From Haplomitrium mnioides (taxonomy: Eukaryota > Marchantiophyta > Haplomitriopsida > Calobryales), in NCBI GenBank assembly GCA_049999725.1, contig JBNGIS010020432.1:1-20614 (forward strand): 20,614 bases of DNA, given 5' to 3'. Positions 9,555 to 17,480 of this stretch are shown piece by piece. The notes under the pieces are model-generated. The model was not told the DNA's origin, ran no database searches, and was given only the letters and a program-made list of their open reading frames with translations. Both the position numbers and the translations under genes were made by a program. Every line of letters begins with the position of its first letter. The first letter of the stretch is position 1.

Positions 9555-9664
9555 AGTTTGGATTCTTGGTGGAGTGCTAGGCATCATCATGACTGAGTTT
9601 TCCGGTTACTTCCGGAAAGTGGCAAAAACTCAGTACAAAGATTGATCAGGACCTGCTGTCGATT
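9555..9664 (+). repeat. R1, truncated copy of the SINE-like R element
   Basis: Begins agtttggattcttggtggag and shares nearly every base with R2 (from 12397) and R3 (from 15021) through 'gatcaggacctgctgtc'. It carries the inverted repeat ACTGAGTTTT..AAAACTCAGT (9592-9634). The match to the other copies stops at about 9662, where the minus-strand LINE ORF1 sequence begins. Either the element was cut by that LINE or only its 5' part was inserted. No target duplication is recognisable. Confidence 0.75.
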
Positions 9665-10830
9665 GTTGCATCGTGTGTACCTCTTTATGACCTTTTCCCA
9701 CTTGTTCTTACCCTGGACAGAAGCAGCTTCCTCTGCTACTGATACTTGGGCTTCTATCATGGCTTTGGTCACTTCAGCTTGGATAATTTGGAAATCTGGT
9801 GTCCCTTCAGACCCCGACTTCTCTCTTGTACCAATAGCCAGAACATGTACAGCCAGAGGTGCATCTGAGCTAGTCTCTGGTGCAGCCGCAGAATCATCTT
9901 GGAAAGCCCGTCACCCTCCGCCCTCTTGGATGAGGGATGGCAGAGGACCTCCTCCCTAAAGTGGTTGATTTTTTGTCTTGACCATCACAACGATTCTCTT
10001 TCAGTAGAATTACCTCTGCCTGATCTCTGCAATCTGCCTCTTCTGCTGAGGAGTGCCTTCCTTTGTCTTCGAACTTCTTGCTGCCGACGGAGAAGCATCC
10101 GGACTCAGAGAAGGTACCATATTGGCACCTCACCCCTCATTCTGTGGGAAAATCCATGGGCATTCCCTCTAGCACATTTTCCAACCAGGTGATCAGTGCT
10201 CCTGCAGAGGAAGCATCTCAAAGGGATTCCATCTTGGGAGTAGGCCCCCTTGGGACACAATAGCTCCAAGACTGGACTTACTCCTTTGGTTGTGTCGAGC
10301 TGAACACATAATCTGGCATGAATCTTGTCAAGGACTGAAGAGAAATGCATTTGCCAAAGAGGCTAGCAATCATAGGCAGCTGATTGCGTAGAAGAACGGC
10401 AAGGTAATCCAGGTAGAGACCAAAGCTTGCTCAACCAGTGGGACAATCTTTGGTCGCCATGGTTGGAAGATACCTTTCATACTCTTCATGGAGAAGGGTA
10501 CTCCAGTAAGGAGCTCGGTTCTGACATTTTCTTCTGCCAACACCAGGAAAAAGCCTTTGCCAATCATCCTGAGGACTGCAGCTTTCCACCCTTTCTGCGT
10601 ACAAGTTTTCCCAAACCAGTCATAAATTTCCTTTGAGGCCTGGAAAGAAGCTCCTGAACCGTCCAATGACCAGCCTTTTCCTAAGCTTATCAGAAGTGAG
10701 TGAGCATAGATTTTGATCAACTTTGAACACTTTTGGAGGCAAGGAAATGGTCTTTTTCCTTCTTGCCTGTGCTTCTTGGCTCCTGAGTTTACAGGGAAAA
10801 GGGGGGGGGGGTGTTAAGGGATGAGCATCC
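9665..10830 (-). pseudogene. L1-type LINE ORF1 fragment (DUF4283 and zinc knuckle)
   Basis: On the minus strand 10720-10370 encodes a DUF4283-like segment: WFGKTCTQKGWK, IGKGFFLVLAEENVRTELL and IFQPWRPKIVPL, then (after frameshifts near 10370 and 10345) a LP-type strand, KIHARLCVQLD and the CX2CX4HX4C knuckle CFLCRSTDHLVGKC (10215-10174). Downstream (10133-9670) are charged, low-complexity ORF1 C-terminal sequences in several frames. This order is that of the nucleic-acid-binding ORF1 protein of plant L1 elements. No ORF2 follows to the left, so the fragment is truncated there by R1. Stops and frameshifts make it a pseudogene. An 11-G run lies at 10801-10811. Confidence 0.75.
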
Positions 10831-11300
10831 TAACAGGACTTCTTTTCCAAAACAAGAGCTAGGTCTCCATGGAATAGCCTTCGACATGCTGACAACAAGA
10901 TTTTTCCAGCAGCCCAAAGCTCTGAACCAGTCCAAAAACCTTCAAATGTTTGAGAGTGGAAAAACTTTTCTATCCTTGTGAAGGTCACAAATGCTGCTGC
11001 TGGATGTCTTGAACAGGCCTGATGGCAACATGGCTTGAATGCAGGCCCATTGAAGTGCAAGCAAAATAGTAACAAACAAAAGAACCACAAACAAAAGGCA
11101 GAACTAAGAGGGGTGGGTGAAGCCCGCCCACAAAGCAATGTGCCCAACATCTATCTCTAGGAAGTGATCATGTTCCATGTTGTGTGGGCAGCAACGTAGA
11201 AGGAGAATTTCCCGAAAGAGGAGGCAAGCACACATTGATCAGGGTAATTGAAGAGTGATTGGACTGTACGAGGCTTGTTATTGGAAATGTATTTTCTGCT
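10831..11300. other. Probable 5' leader of the LINE, no gene
   Basis: A 106-codon minus-strand frame (11150-10830) has no recognisable motif and no ATG. Given its place before ORF1 on the minus strand, it may be the 5' leader of the same LINE. Nothing else is supported. Confidence 0.35.
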
Positions 11301-11325
11301 GCTGTATAAATGATAACTAACATAT

Positions 11326-11940
11326 TGTTAGTTATAGCTAGGATAGCTAATTTTGCTTATTAGTTTAGTTACATTGTTAAGGGCTGCCACATGTCATGAA
11401 CATAGCCCTTTCCATTATGTGACAAATTTGTCACTTAAAAGACTTTGAGGAGTAGTGCAGCTTTGTTGCACGTCTCCATTGAGATGATTGCTCCTTTAAT
11501 CACAGAGAGATGATCAAGGCTGCAATTGCGGTGTGACGTAGGAGGAGATTTCCTCCTTGTATATTTAAGTGAGGCTCCCCCCATTGGGAAGTATCCTCAG
11601 CAACCATATCTCCTGTTCGCATTGTTCGCATTCTTCCTTTGGTTCGATATCTGCACAAGTTGCAGCATCGTGACATTGTTATTTGCACTTCCTTGACATC
11701 ACGTTTGGAGCACAAGCAGCACATTCGACGGACGAGCATACTTCGTGAGGAGGTTGCGAGTTTGCAAGGAGGCTGCGGTCGTGTGGTAGCGAATATCAGA
11801 ACGTCGAAAACGTGCCGTTTTCGACTCCCCTATTGTTTATCACGTTTTTGTGATTTCGAGGGAGTGACACTCGTTTCACGACGGGGAGCATCTGGTGAAA
11901 ATGGCGTCCACCCTAAATCATGATTTCCTGACCCTCAATC
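11326..11940 (+). repeat. Possible solo LTR (copia-like)
   Basis: Starts TGTTAGTTATAGCTAGGATA at 11326 and includes 'gctgccacatgtcatg', a TATA-like 'tgtatatttaag' near 11560 and a pyrimidine-rich leader, a layout often seen in plant copia LTRs. The TGTTAGTTA start is the right arm of a perfect 9-bp inverted repeat (11314-11334, loop TAT). I found no second copy, primer-binding site or clear 3' CA end. A 94-codon plus-strand frame (11639-11923) is unrecognised. Confidence 0.3.
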
Positions 11941-12200
11941 CGAAACTCCTCAATATTTTTTTTCCTTCTCCAAGCTGAGTTCTAGCTTAAAACATGAACA
12001 ACGGGCATCAAAATTGTTGTCTTGGAATGACAAGATCCATCATTCTCCATCAAATGCTTTTTAAGTTGGATGAGAATCACCCTTCTTCATCTTGAAAGAG
12101 CCAAGAGGGCCATCTAATGTCGCGCCTCCACCCCCTGCTGTGAGTAAGGTTTCCTCTGTCCTCTTTTCTAATTGGAAGTTTCTTTTCTGCCCAGGTCTCC
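11941..12200. other. No recognised feature
   Basis: T-rich, stops in all frames; no similarity to the other repeats in the window that I can see. It may be the diverged upstream part of the LINE tail that ends at 12380. Confidence 0.4.
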
Positions 12201-12289
12201 CAGACGTCTCTTAGATATTTGCTCTGGAGTTAGATCCTCCCTTTGAGAAATTAATTGGCTTTAGGAATTGAAGGCTGTCCTCCAATCGT

Positions 12290-12381
12290 GAGGCTATTTT
12301 TGTATTGGCTAGTCTTGTCTGGTGTCCTTATGGCCCTAGGGCTGGATCTGGACTTTAAATTGAATTCATTCATTCACTCAC
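12290..12381 (+). mobile_element. Family-2 LINE 3' end with ATTC tail
   Basis: 'ccttatggccctagggctgg' (12327-12346) and 'tctggactttaaattgaatt', followed by an (ATTC) tail (to 12380), match the reverse complement of 17610-17665. There the same words follow the LINE ORF2 fragment of family 2. Only the 3' end remains, as is usual for 5'-truncated LINE copies. The 5' limit is uncertain. The target duplication of R2 begins right after the tail. Confidence 0.7.
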
Positions 12382-12394
12382 TTCAAGAGTCTCT

Positions 12395-12706
12395 CTAGTT
12401 TGGGTTCTTGGTGGAGTGCTAGGCATCATCATGACTGAGTTTCCTGTTACATCCAGAAGTAACAGAAACTCAGTAGGAAGATTGATCAGGACCTACTGTC
12501 AAAGCCAGCAGGAAGTTGTGGCAGCTTGTCACTGCTACACATGATGAGGGTGAATAGTCTGAAACTTTGTGTCTGACACCACATTGTGAAGGCTGCACTC
12601 TATGTGTTGCGCAGTTGTGATGTGTGTAGATTTTTCCTAGACTATTGCAGCTTCCATTTATTTGCTGTTATGGTTAGTTTTGCTCTCCACAACTTCATAA
12701 CTATAT
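12395..12706 (+). mobile_element. R2, complete SINE-like R element with 13-bp target duplication
   Basis: 312 bases bounded by the direct repeat ttcaagagtctct at 12382-12394 and 12707-12719. It starts ctagtttgggttcttggtgg and ends cttcataactata. Inside are an inverted repeat at 12434-12474 (ACTGAGTTT/AAACTCAGT plus CTGTTAC/GTAACAG, 16 base pairs with one bulge) and a block 'gacaccacattgtgaaggct'. No ORF. A 13-bp duplication fits target-primed insertion by LINE machinery better than a MITE. I see no clear A-tail or full pol III boxes, so 'SINE-like' is an inference. Confidence 0.75.
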
Positions 12707-12719
12707 TTCAAGAGTCTCT

Positions 12720-13300
12720 TGCATGAATGTACAGAATCGAATTATGCTAAAATTTCTGGACATAGGGAATGCAAGAGTTGATTTGTTCAATATAGCTTTC
12801 AGCGTGTGTGCCTGTCTCCTGGGTTGAGTATCTACGAAATATGATACACGAGGGACATGCTTCAGGCTGGATATGAGGATAGTTTGTCATGCTAGTGATA
12901 TTAGCACTTTTTGCTGTTGTAAGGGATGTTTGATCCACTTCATCAGTTGGTTTAGATTGATCTCGGTTTAAGCTTTGGGGGCTCTGCATGCCCTTGGACC
13001 CCAATTTCCTTTGGCTTTTACTTTGTCAATTGCTTACAGTTTTGTGGTTTGTTTGTCACTCTTTGCCTGCAACTCAGTGTGTGCTGTACTCTCTCAGTAC
13101 TTGTGGCATATTGGCTTGTTTAAATAAATTTTGATTGTGATAGTTTTTTTTGGTATAACAATGTTTTGGGCATGAATAAAGAAACCAGGTTGTTGCTGAG
13201 AAAAATGCCAGTGTATGGAGGAGCTGTGATGTCTTTTCAGTGTATTAGTTGAGTGAATTGAATTGAGTTTTATGTTCCAAGAGGCTTAGTGAGGCTGAGC
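12720..13300. other. Intron sequence, no recognised feature
   Basis: T-rich intron DNA with an unremarkable 85-codon minus-strand frame. No exon with splice sites and family similarity was found here. Confidence 0.5.
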
Positions 13301-13301
13301 T

Positions 13302-13412
13302 TTGACACCACATTGTGAAGGCTGCAATCTTTGTTCTGGTAGTTGTGATGTGTGAAGGTTTTTGCTAGAATGCAGCTTCGATGCATATGCTTGTGTGGCT
13401 TGTTGTGCTTTT
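13302..13412 (+). repeat. R4, partial R element interrupted by LINE a
   Basis: Starts at 'tttgacaccacattgtgaag' and follows the 3' half of R2/R3 ('gctgca..', 'gttgtgatgtgtg', 'gcagcttc') until 13412, where the poly-T of the minus-strand LINE begins. The 5' half with the hairpin is absent. The last bases, reversed, give AAAAGCACAACAAG, the same kind of sequence that flanks the other two LINE insertions. Confidence 0.7.
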
Positions 13413-14600
13413 CTTTTTCTTTTTTTGATTGAAAGCAAGCAAGTTTATTTACTTTCACGCATCACAGGATCGATCGTGGCAAACAATCAGGCCGAGTGGC
13501 AAAGACCATCAACCTATCAATCCCTTTCAGGATCTAGCATAGAAAATTCAGTGGCCCAATACCTTCAATCCAAATTATCACTGTCATCTAGATTCCAATA
13601 AACTGTATTCTCAACACAGACACAGAGCAAATGCCTGGTACCCCATGCTCTGTCAAATGCTTAAAAAATGCTTTCTCCTTCTCTTAATTTTGAGCTTTGA
13701 CCCATTTTCTACAGGCATTATGCCAAACTTGCTTTCTGGACTCGATCAATCTCATCCAGATGTTCTTTTTTAAGCAGTACATTTCCATGTGCGACTTCTC
13801 AAACACAATAGCATTCCTTGATAGCCATATGGTGTAAAGTACAGGTACCCTTAGTAAGGACTAGGTCTCTTGAGCTATGGCCAATGCCTTTGGAATTCTG
13901 TTACCTAGGATGCTTTTCTGGCAGGTTGGGTTCCACTTTTTGGTACTCTCTCAAATGGAAAAAACTGATCTGTTAATGAGATTTCCTGCCCATTTCCAGA
14001 TAGTGCTGATCCTAGGACAAAGCCAAAGACAGTGAATGAAATTTTAAAGTAATTCCTCCTTGCAGCAGACACATCTTGCATCAATCCCAAAGCCAGGCGT
14101 TTCTGTTTTTTTCCTTAAGCTCCCAACTTGCACACCTCTTTGGACAATAGGCCACATTAATGAGGCCTCTTTGGTTCTGCTCACATCCCATATATCAGTC
14201 CAGTTGGGGAGTGTGCAGAGTCGATTGAACCATGTGCTTTCCAGTGTTCAAGAATAGGAGTGATTGTAGATGGCTGGTCCAGGATGAACCGACGGCCTTT
14301 CTTCAGTGTTCTAGAATAGGAGTGATTGTAGATGGCTGGTCCAGGATGAACCGACGGCCTTTCTTGTTGGAATAGCTGGTGAGAGGGGAGTCATCTTTCC
14401 AAACCCACATTCCTGACATTCCCCATTCTTCCTAAGGATTACGGACGAATATGCCCCGTCCCGATCCCTTCCAAAAAGTCGGGGTATCTTCAGGGATATG
14501 TTGGGTCCCAATCTCCCTCTCCCTCTTCCTGGAGCCAAGTAATTTATACTCATCAAGCTGACTTTGGGTACTGGGAAAACTCTTATTTTCCCCATAACAT
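13413..14600 (-). mobile_element. LINE a: L1-like LINE, ORF2 C-terminus and 3' end, 5'-truncated
   Basis: Minus-strand copy. The poly-A (poly-T on plus, 13413-13426) is followed by the 3' UTR shared with LINEs b-d ('gaaagtaaataaacttgctt' on the minus strand) and by a decayed zf-RVT ORF2 tail. The latter has CVCCKEELL, FIHCLW, IWKWAGN and TIWLSRNAIVFEKSHMEMYC in broken frames (about 13700-14150). Further 5', the minus strand encodes GFGKM..PLSPAIPTRKAVG (14311-14595), possibly the RT-RNase H to zf-RVT spacer. It contains a 62-bp tandem duplication. The 5' end between 14365 and 14609 is not fixed, and no target duplication was found. Confidence 0.75.
14242..14365. repeat. 62-bp tandem duplication within LINE a
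   Basis: 14242-14303 and 14304-14365 are nearly identical, each starting cagtgttc and ending gacggcctttctt. LINE c has the segment once (15386-15440 reversed). So the duplication arose in this copy, recently enough to be almost unmutated. Confidence 0.9.
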
Positions 14601-14623
14601 GAAGATGTTAAAAGCAAAACAAT

Positions 14624-14891
14624 CAGAAAACATTCTTGAAGCCTTTGACAGAACATGGGATGCCAGGCATTTGCTCTGTATCGGTGATGAGGATACAGTT
14701 TGCTGGAATTTTGATGTTAGTGGGTATGTAAATTGAGGGTATTGGGGTACTTTTGTTTACTAGGCTAGATCTCGAAATGGACTGATGGGTTGGTGGTTTT
14801 TGCAGCTTGGCCTGAGTGCTGGCTGGAGTTGTTACTTTGATGCTTGAAAGTAAATAAAGTTGTTTGCTTTCGGTCAAAAAAAATAGGAAAG
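14624..14891 (+). mobile_element. LINE b: 268-bp L1-like LINE 3' end with 14-bp target duplication
   Basis: Flanked by perfect direct repeats aaaagcaaaacaat at 14610-14623 and 14892-14905. The insert matches the last part of LINE c: CTTTGACAGAACATGGGATG, 'gccaggcatttgctctgtat', then the 3' UTR and 'ttgctttcggtcaaaaaaaa'. It is 5'-truncated, typical of target-primed reverse transcription. It lies head-to-head with LINE a. Confidence 0.9.
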
Positions 14892-14905
14892 AAAAGCAAA
14901 ACAAT

Positions 14906-15006
14906 GTAGGCTGAAGGAAGTCGACCACAGCTTCCTCTTTCAGTGGTTATGTGGTTGTTGTTATGGGTGTAGGTCTTCCTAGATTCTTGGAACTTTCATT
15001 TGGTAC
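14906..15006 (+). repeat. R5 (left part), older R element holding R3
   Basis: 'gtgtaggtcttcctagattc' and 'aactttcatttg' follow the 3' half of R2 ('gtgtagatttttcctagact', 'cttccattta'). The continuation lies after R3 at 15337-15370 ('gtggtttgtttaactctcca', then an end like R2's). Hence R3 was inserted into an R copy already present. Confidence 0.6.
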
Positions 15007-15020
15007 TATCATATGTTTTT

Positions 15021-15322
15021 GGTGGAGTGCTAGGCATCATCATGACTGAGTTTTCCCATTACTTTCAGAAAGTGGCAGAAACTCAGTACAATGATCAGCA
15101 CCTGCTGTCGCGAACTGACGAAACCATCAGGAAGTTGTGGCAACTTGTCACTGCCACACATGATGAGGCCGAATAGTCTGAAACTTTGTGTCTGACACCA
15201 CATTGTGAAGGCTGCACTCTATGTGCTGCGCAGTTGTGCTGTGTGTAGCTTTTCCCTAGACTATGACAGCTTCCATTTAATTGTTTTTGTGGTTAGTTTT
15301 ACTCTCTACAAACTCATAACTA
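15021..15322 (+). mobile_element. R3, SINE-like R element nested in R5, 14-bp target duplication
   Basis: 302 bases between tatcatatgttttt at 15007-15020 and 15323-15336. Starts ggtggagtgctaggcatcat, about 17 bases shorter at the 5' end than R2, and ends aactcataactat. The inverted repeat is at 15045-15087. It is highly similar to R2 over its whole length. Confidence 0.78.
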
Positions 15323-15336
15323 TATCATATGTTTTT

Positions 15337-15370
15337 GTGGTTTGTTTAACTCTCCACACCTTCAATATGT
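15337..15370 (+). repeat. R5 (right part)
   Basis: Continuation of R5 after the R3 insertion, from 'gtggtttgtttaactctcca' to 'cttcaatatgt', ending where the left target duplication of LINE c begins (15371). Confidence 0.55.
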
Positions 15371-15384
15371 GAAAAGCACACCAC

Positions 15385-16282
15385 CAAGAAAGGCTGTCGG
15401 TTCATCTTGGACCGGCCATCTACAATCATTCCGGTTCTAGAAGGCTGGAAAGCACATGGTTTGATCGACTCTACATACTCCTCCAGATGGACTGATATTT
15501 GGGATGGGAGCAGATCAGCCAAAGAGGCCACATTAATGTGGCTTATTGTCCAAAGAGGTGTGCAAGTCGGCAGCTTCAGGAAAAAGACAGAAAAGCCTGG
15601 CTTTGAGATTGATGCAAGTTGTGTCTGCTGCAAGGAGGAAATACTGGAAGATCTCATTCACTGTTTCTGGAATTGTCCTAGGATCAACACTATCTGGAAA
15701 TGGGCAGGGAATATCATTAACAGATTAGTGTTCTCCATTTGGGAGAATACCAAAAGGTGGCAGCCAACCTGGCAGCAATGCATCCTAGGCGACAGAGTCC
15801 CAAAGGCACTGGTCGTAGCTCAAGAGATCTGGTCCTTACTAAGAGGAATAGTACTTTACTCCATATGGCTTTCTAGAAACGCTATAGTTTTTGAGAAGTC
15901 GCACATGGATATGTACTGCTTGAAAAAGAAAATCTGGATGAGACTGGTTGACTACAGAAAGAAAGCCTGGCGTGATGCTTGTAGAGACTGGATGAAGGCC
16001 CATAATGAAGAGAAAAGAGAAAACCATCTTGAAACCTTTCACAAAACCTGGGGCGCCAGGCATTTTCTCTGTATACGTGATGAAGACAGTGTTTACTGGA
16101 ATCTGAATGTTAGTAGTAATCTGGATCGAAGGTATAGGGTTACTTTGGTTTACCAGGCTAGATCCTGAAAGGGATTGAATGGTTGATGGTTTGCTGCTCG
16201 GCCTGATTGCTGGCTGCGGTTGTACCTTTGATACTTGAAAGTAAATTAAGTTGTTTGCTTTCGGTCAAAAAAAAATAAAGAA
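15385..16282 (+). mobile_element. LINE c: 5'-truncated L1-like LINE with 14-bp target duplication
   Basis: 898 bases between perfect direct repeats gaaaagcacaccac at 15371-15384 and 16283-16296. It consists of the ORF2 C-terminus, a short 3' UTR (ending gttgtttgctttcggtc) and an A-rich tail (16265-16282). The clean duplication and largely open frame suggest it is the youngest LINE here. Confidence 0.92.
15386..16168 (+). pseudogene. LINE c ORF2 C-terminal fragment (zf-RVT domain)
   Basis: Open for 260 codons to TGA at 16166, starting inside the coding sequence at the truncation point, so there is no native start. Domains: SAKEATLMWLIVQRGVQVGS, then the Cys/His cluster CVCCKEEILEDLIHCFWNC (zf-RVT), the WKWAGN segment, a hydrophobic LYSIWLSRNAIVFEK helix and a basic tail. 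In plant L1 elements this domain lies C-terminal to the reverse transcriptase and probably binds the template RNA or target. Endonuclease and RT are lost, so it cannot act alone. Confidence 0.85.
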
Positions 16283-16329
16283 GAAAAGCACACCACTCCT
16301 GACCACTTGTCTGCAGAACAACTGAAAGT

Positions 16330-16488
16330 GACTGGAAACATATGTTTCTATTATGTTTTTACCTTTTTGTCTACAGATTTCAAAATTTTTGGTTCTTTGC
16401 CTGTACCTTGGTGCACATTGTATTGCAATCCAGTCCCTGTTGCCTTGGGGCTGGTTTGGGACTTAAATTAAATTAAATTAAATTCAAT

Positions 16489-16490
<2 letters not shown>
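16330..16490 (+). mobile_element. Family-2 LINE 3' end with AAATT tail
   Basis: 'ccctgttgccttggggctgg' and 'tttgggacttaaatt' resemble the 3' end at 12327-12365 and the reverse complement of 17610-17660. The tail is four AAATT units (16465-16484). The upstream limit is unclear; the sequence after LINE c's right duplication (16297) up to about 16380 is not recognised. Confidence 0.6.

Positions 16491-16526
<36 letters not shown>
16491..16526. repeat. AT dinucleotide microsatellite at gap edge
   Basis: Uninterrupted (AT)n of 34 bases or more after 'aacat', running straight into the Ns. The repeat is probably the reason for the assembly break, and its length is unknown. Confidence 0.95.
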
Positions 16527-16626
16527 NNNNNNNNNNNNNNNNNNNNNNNNNNNNNNNNNNNNNNNNNNNNNNNNNNNNNNNNNNNNNNNNNNNNNNNNNN
16601 NNNNNNNNNNNNNNNNNNNNNNNNNN
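16527..16626. other. Assembly gap (100 N)
   Basis: Exactly 100 Ns, the conventional length for a gap of unknown size. Sequence could be missing from intron 1 here. Confidence 1.
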
Positions 16627-17045
16627 GGGTGGAGGTTGGGTTGTTCATCTTTTCAATCTTCAGTACAGATCATCTTGATTAACTTTATGATTGGCTACCT
16701 TAGTTTGTAAGTATGGAGTTCTCTTAATACTTATAAAGATATATATAACTTTAGTCACCCTAACAGTATAGCCCTAATTGGGTCAAGAGTAATTTAACCA
16801 TAATTAACTAATCTAGCAGCCCTCCTAAGGCTATTGGATCTACCACTGGGTTTTGTGGCCCCTCTAGATTTTGAGATTTTGATAGGGTCTAGTGACTGTT
16901 AATCCTTCTTTGTTAAAATTATTATGTTTTATAATGATGCCCACAGTAGCAAGGCAAGCTGACCATAGATTGTCTCTTTTTTGTAAAATATGGTTTTCTT
17001 CTGTCTTGTTTGATGAAAATGTGGTCTTTTTGATTGAGCTGGCAG

Positions 17046-17167
17046 TCAGCATACAAGAGACATGCTGATAGAATGTGTCGGAGCTCAATTGAGGCAGCCA
17101 CGTCTGGCTGCATATGGCTCAGGATTGCCTTCTTCTAGCCGCAGAGTAATGATCCGTGGCCCACCAG
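17046..17167 (+). CDS. AAA+ ATPase, exon 2
   Basis: 122 bases between acceptor 'gctggcag' (17045) and donor g|gtatac (17168). The first T completes the Ser codon left by exon 1. Forty codons follow: QHTRDMLIECVGAQLRQPRL and AAYGSGLPSSSRRVMIRGPP, then one base of a probable Gly codon. This continues FPYYL(S) exactly as in the family ('FPYYLSE.TK..L.E', '.YGARLPSSS.RILL...PG'). The segment belongs to the degenerate AAA-like region in front of the catalytic AAA domain. It is too short for an ordinary ORF scan. The next exon (expected to start with a segment like TELYRE) is not in the window. Splice sites and phase are seen; identity is by motif. Confidence 0.8.
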
Positions 17168-17480
17168 GTATACCCATGACAGTCTTATGCTCAAATATCA
17201 GCAAATAGACATTTTAGACTGGAAAGTCAATGTTTGGATTGTACCTGATTAAATGTTAAAGCTTTGATGTTTTGATCTCTATTTCTGCAAAGTAGAGAAC
17301 TATATGCTAAAGAATTCTTGTTTTGTTCAAGGGAGATTTTGAAAGAATAGGTTTGCCTCAATGAAACTAATGCTAGGTTCGTCAAATGTTCAGTTCATGG
17401 TTTAGTTGAGTTAGTCTCCTGCGATTCGGCACATGCAAAATCTGGTCAGGAAACAGTTTTTCTTTTGGTTTGTTTAAGTA
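17168..17480 (+). other. Start of intron 2, no recognised feature
   Basis: Begins gtatac. T-rich, with stops in all plus frames. The words 'gaactatatgctaaagaa' at 17298 look like the ELY of the next exon but do not splice in frame (see rejected items). Confidence 0.55.

Larger units (their letters stand above)
9193..17045 (+). other. Intron 1 of the ATPase gene, about 7.85 kb, filled with retroelements
   Basis: Donor gtaaat at 9193; acceptor 'gattgagctggcag' ending at 17045, preceded by a T-rich tract. The flanking exons join in frame (AG + T = Ser). The length includes a 100-N gap, so the true size is unknown. Insertions, in order: R1, a LINE ORF1 fragment (minus), an LTR-like piece, a family-2 LINE 3' end, R2, R4, an L1-like LINE (minus), an L1-like LINE tail (plus), R5 with R3 nested in it, an L1-like LINE (plus) and a second family-2 LINE 3' end. 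Stretches without recognisable repeats are 9197-9554, 12720-13300 and 16627-17045. Confidence 0.8.

Noticed and set aside
14610-14623. AAAAGCAAAACAAT as target duplication of LINE a as well
   Set aside because: It resembles the reverse complement of LINE a's 3' flank, so it is in the wrong orientation for a direct duplication; it is the left duplication of LINE b.
9555-15322. R elements as MITEs (DNA transposons) because of the inverted repeat
   Set aside because: The inverted repeat is internal, the ends are not inverted repeats of each other, and 13-14-bp duplications are longer than is usual for MITEs.
15546-15728. 60-codon plus-strand frame similar to the minus frame at 13905-14090
   Set aside because: Both are alternative frames of homologous LINE ORF2 sequence; the similarity is due to the DNA, and the zf-RVT frame is the coding one.
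15741-15760. 'gagaataccaaaagg' (ENTKR) as the exon following FPYYL
   Set aside because: It lies inside the LINE c ORF2 frame with no AG acceptor before it in the right phase; exon 2 at 17046 fits far better.
17298-17345. Candidate exon 3: 'gaactatatgctaaagaa' reads ELYAKE, like the TELYRE motif that should follow exon 2
   Set aside because: To join in frame, the intron would have to end at 'gtagag', which lacks a pyrimidine tract. The product would skip the Gly-Thr and run into a TAG after about 17 residues. Other nearby acceptors also lead to stops.
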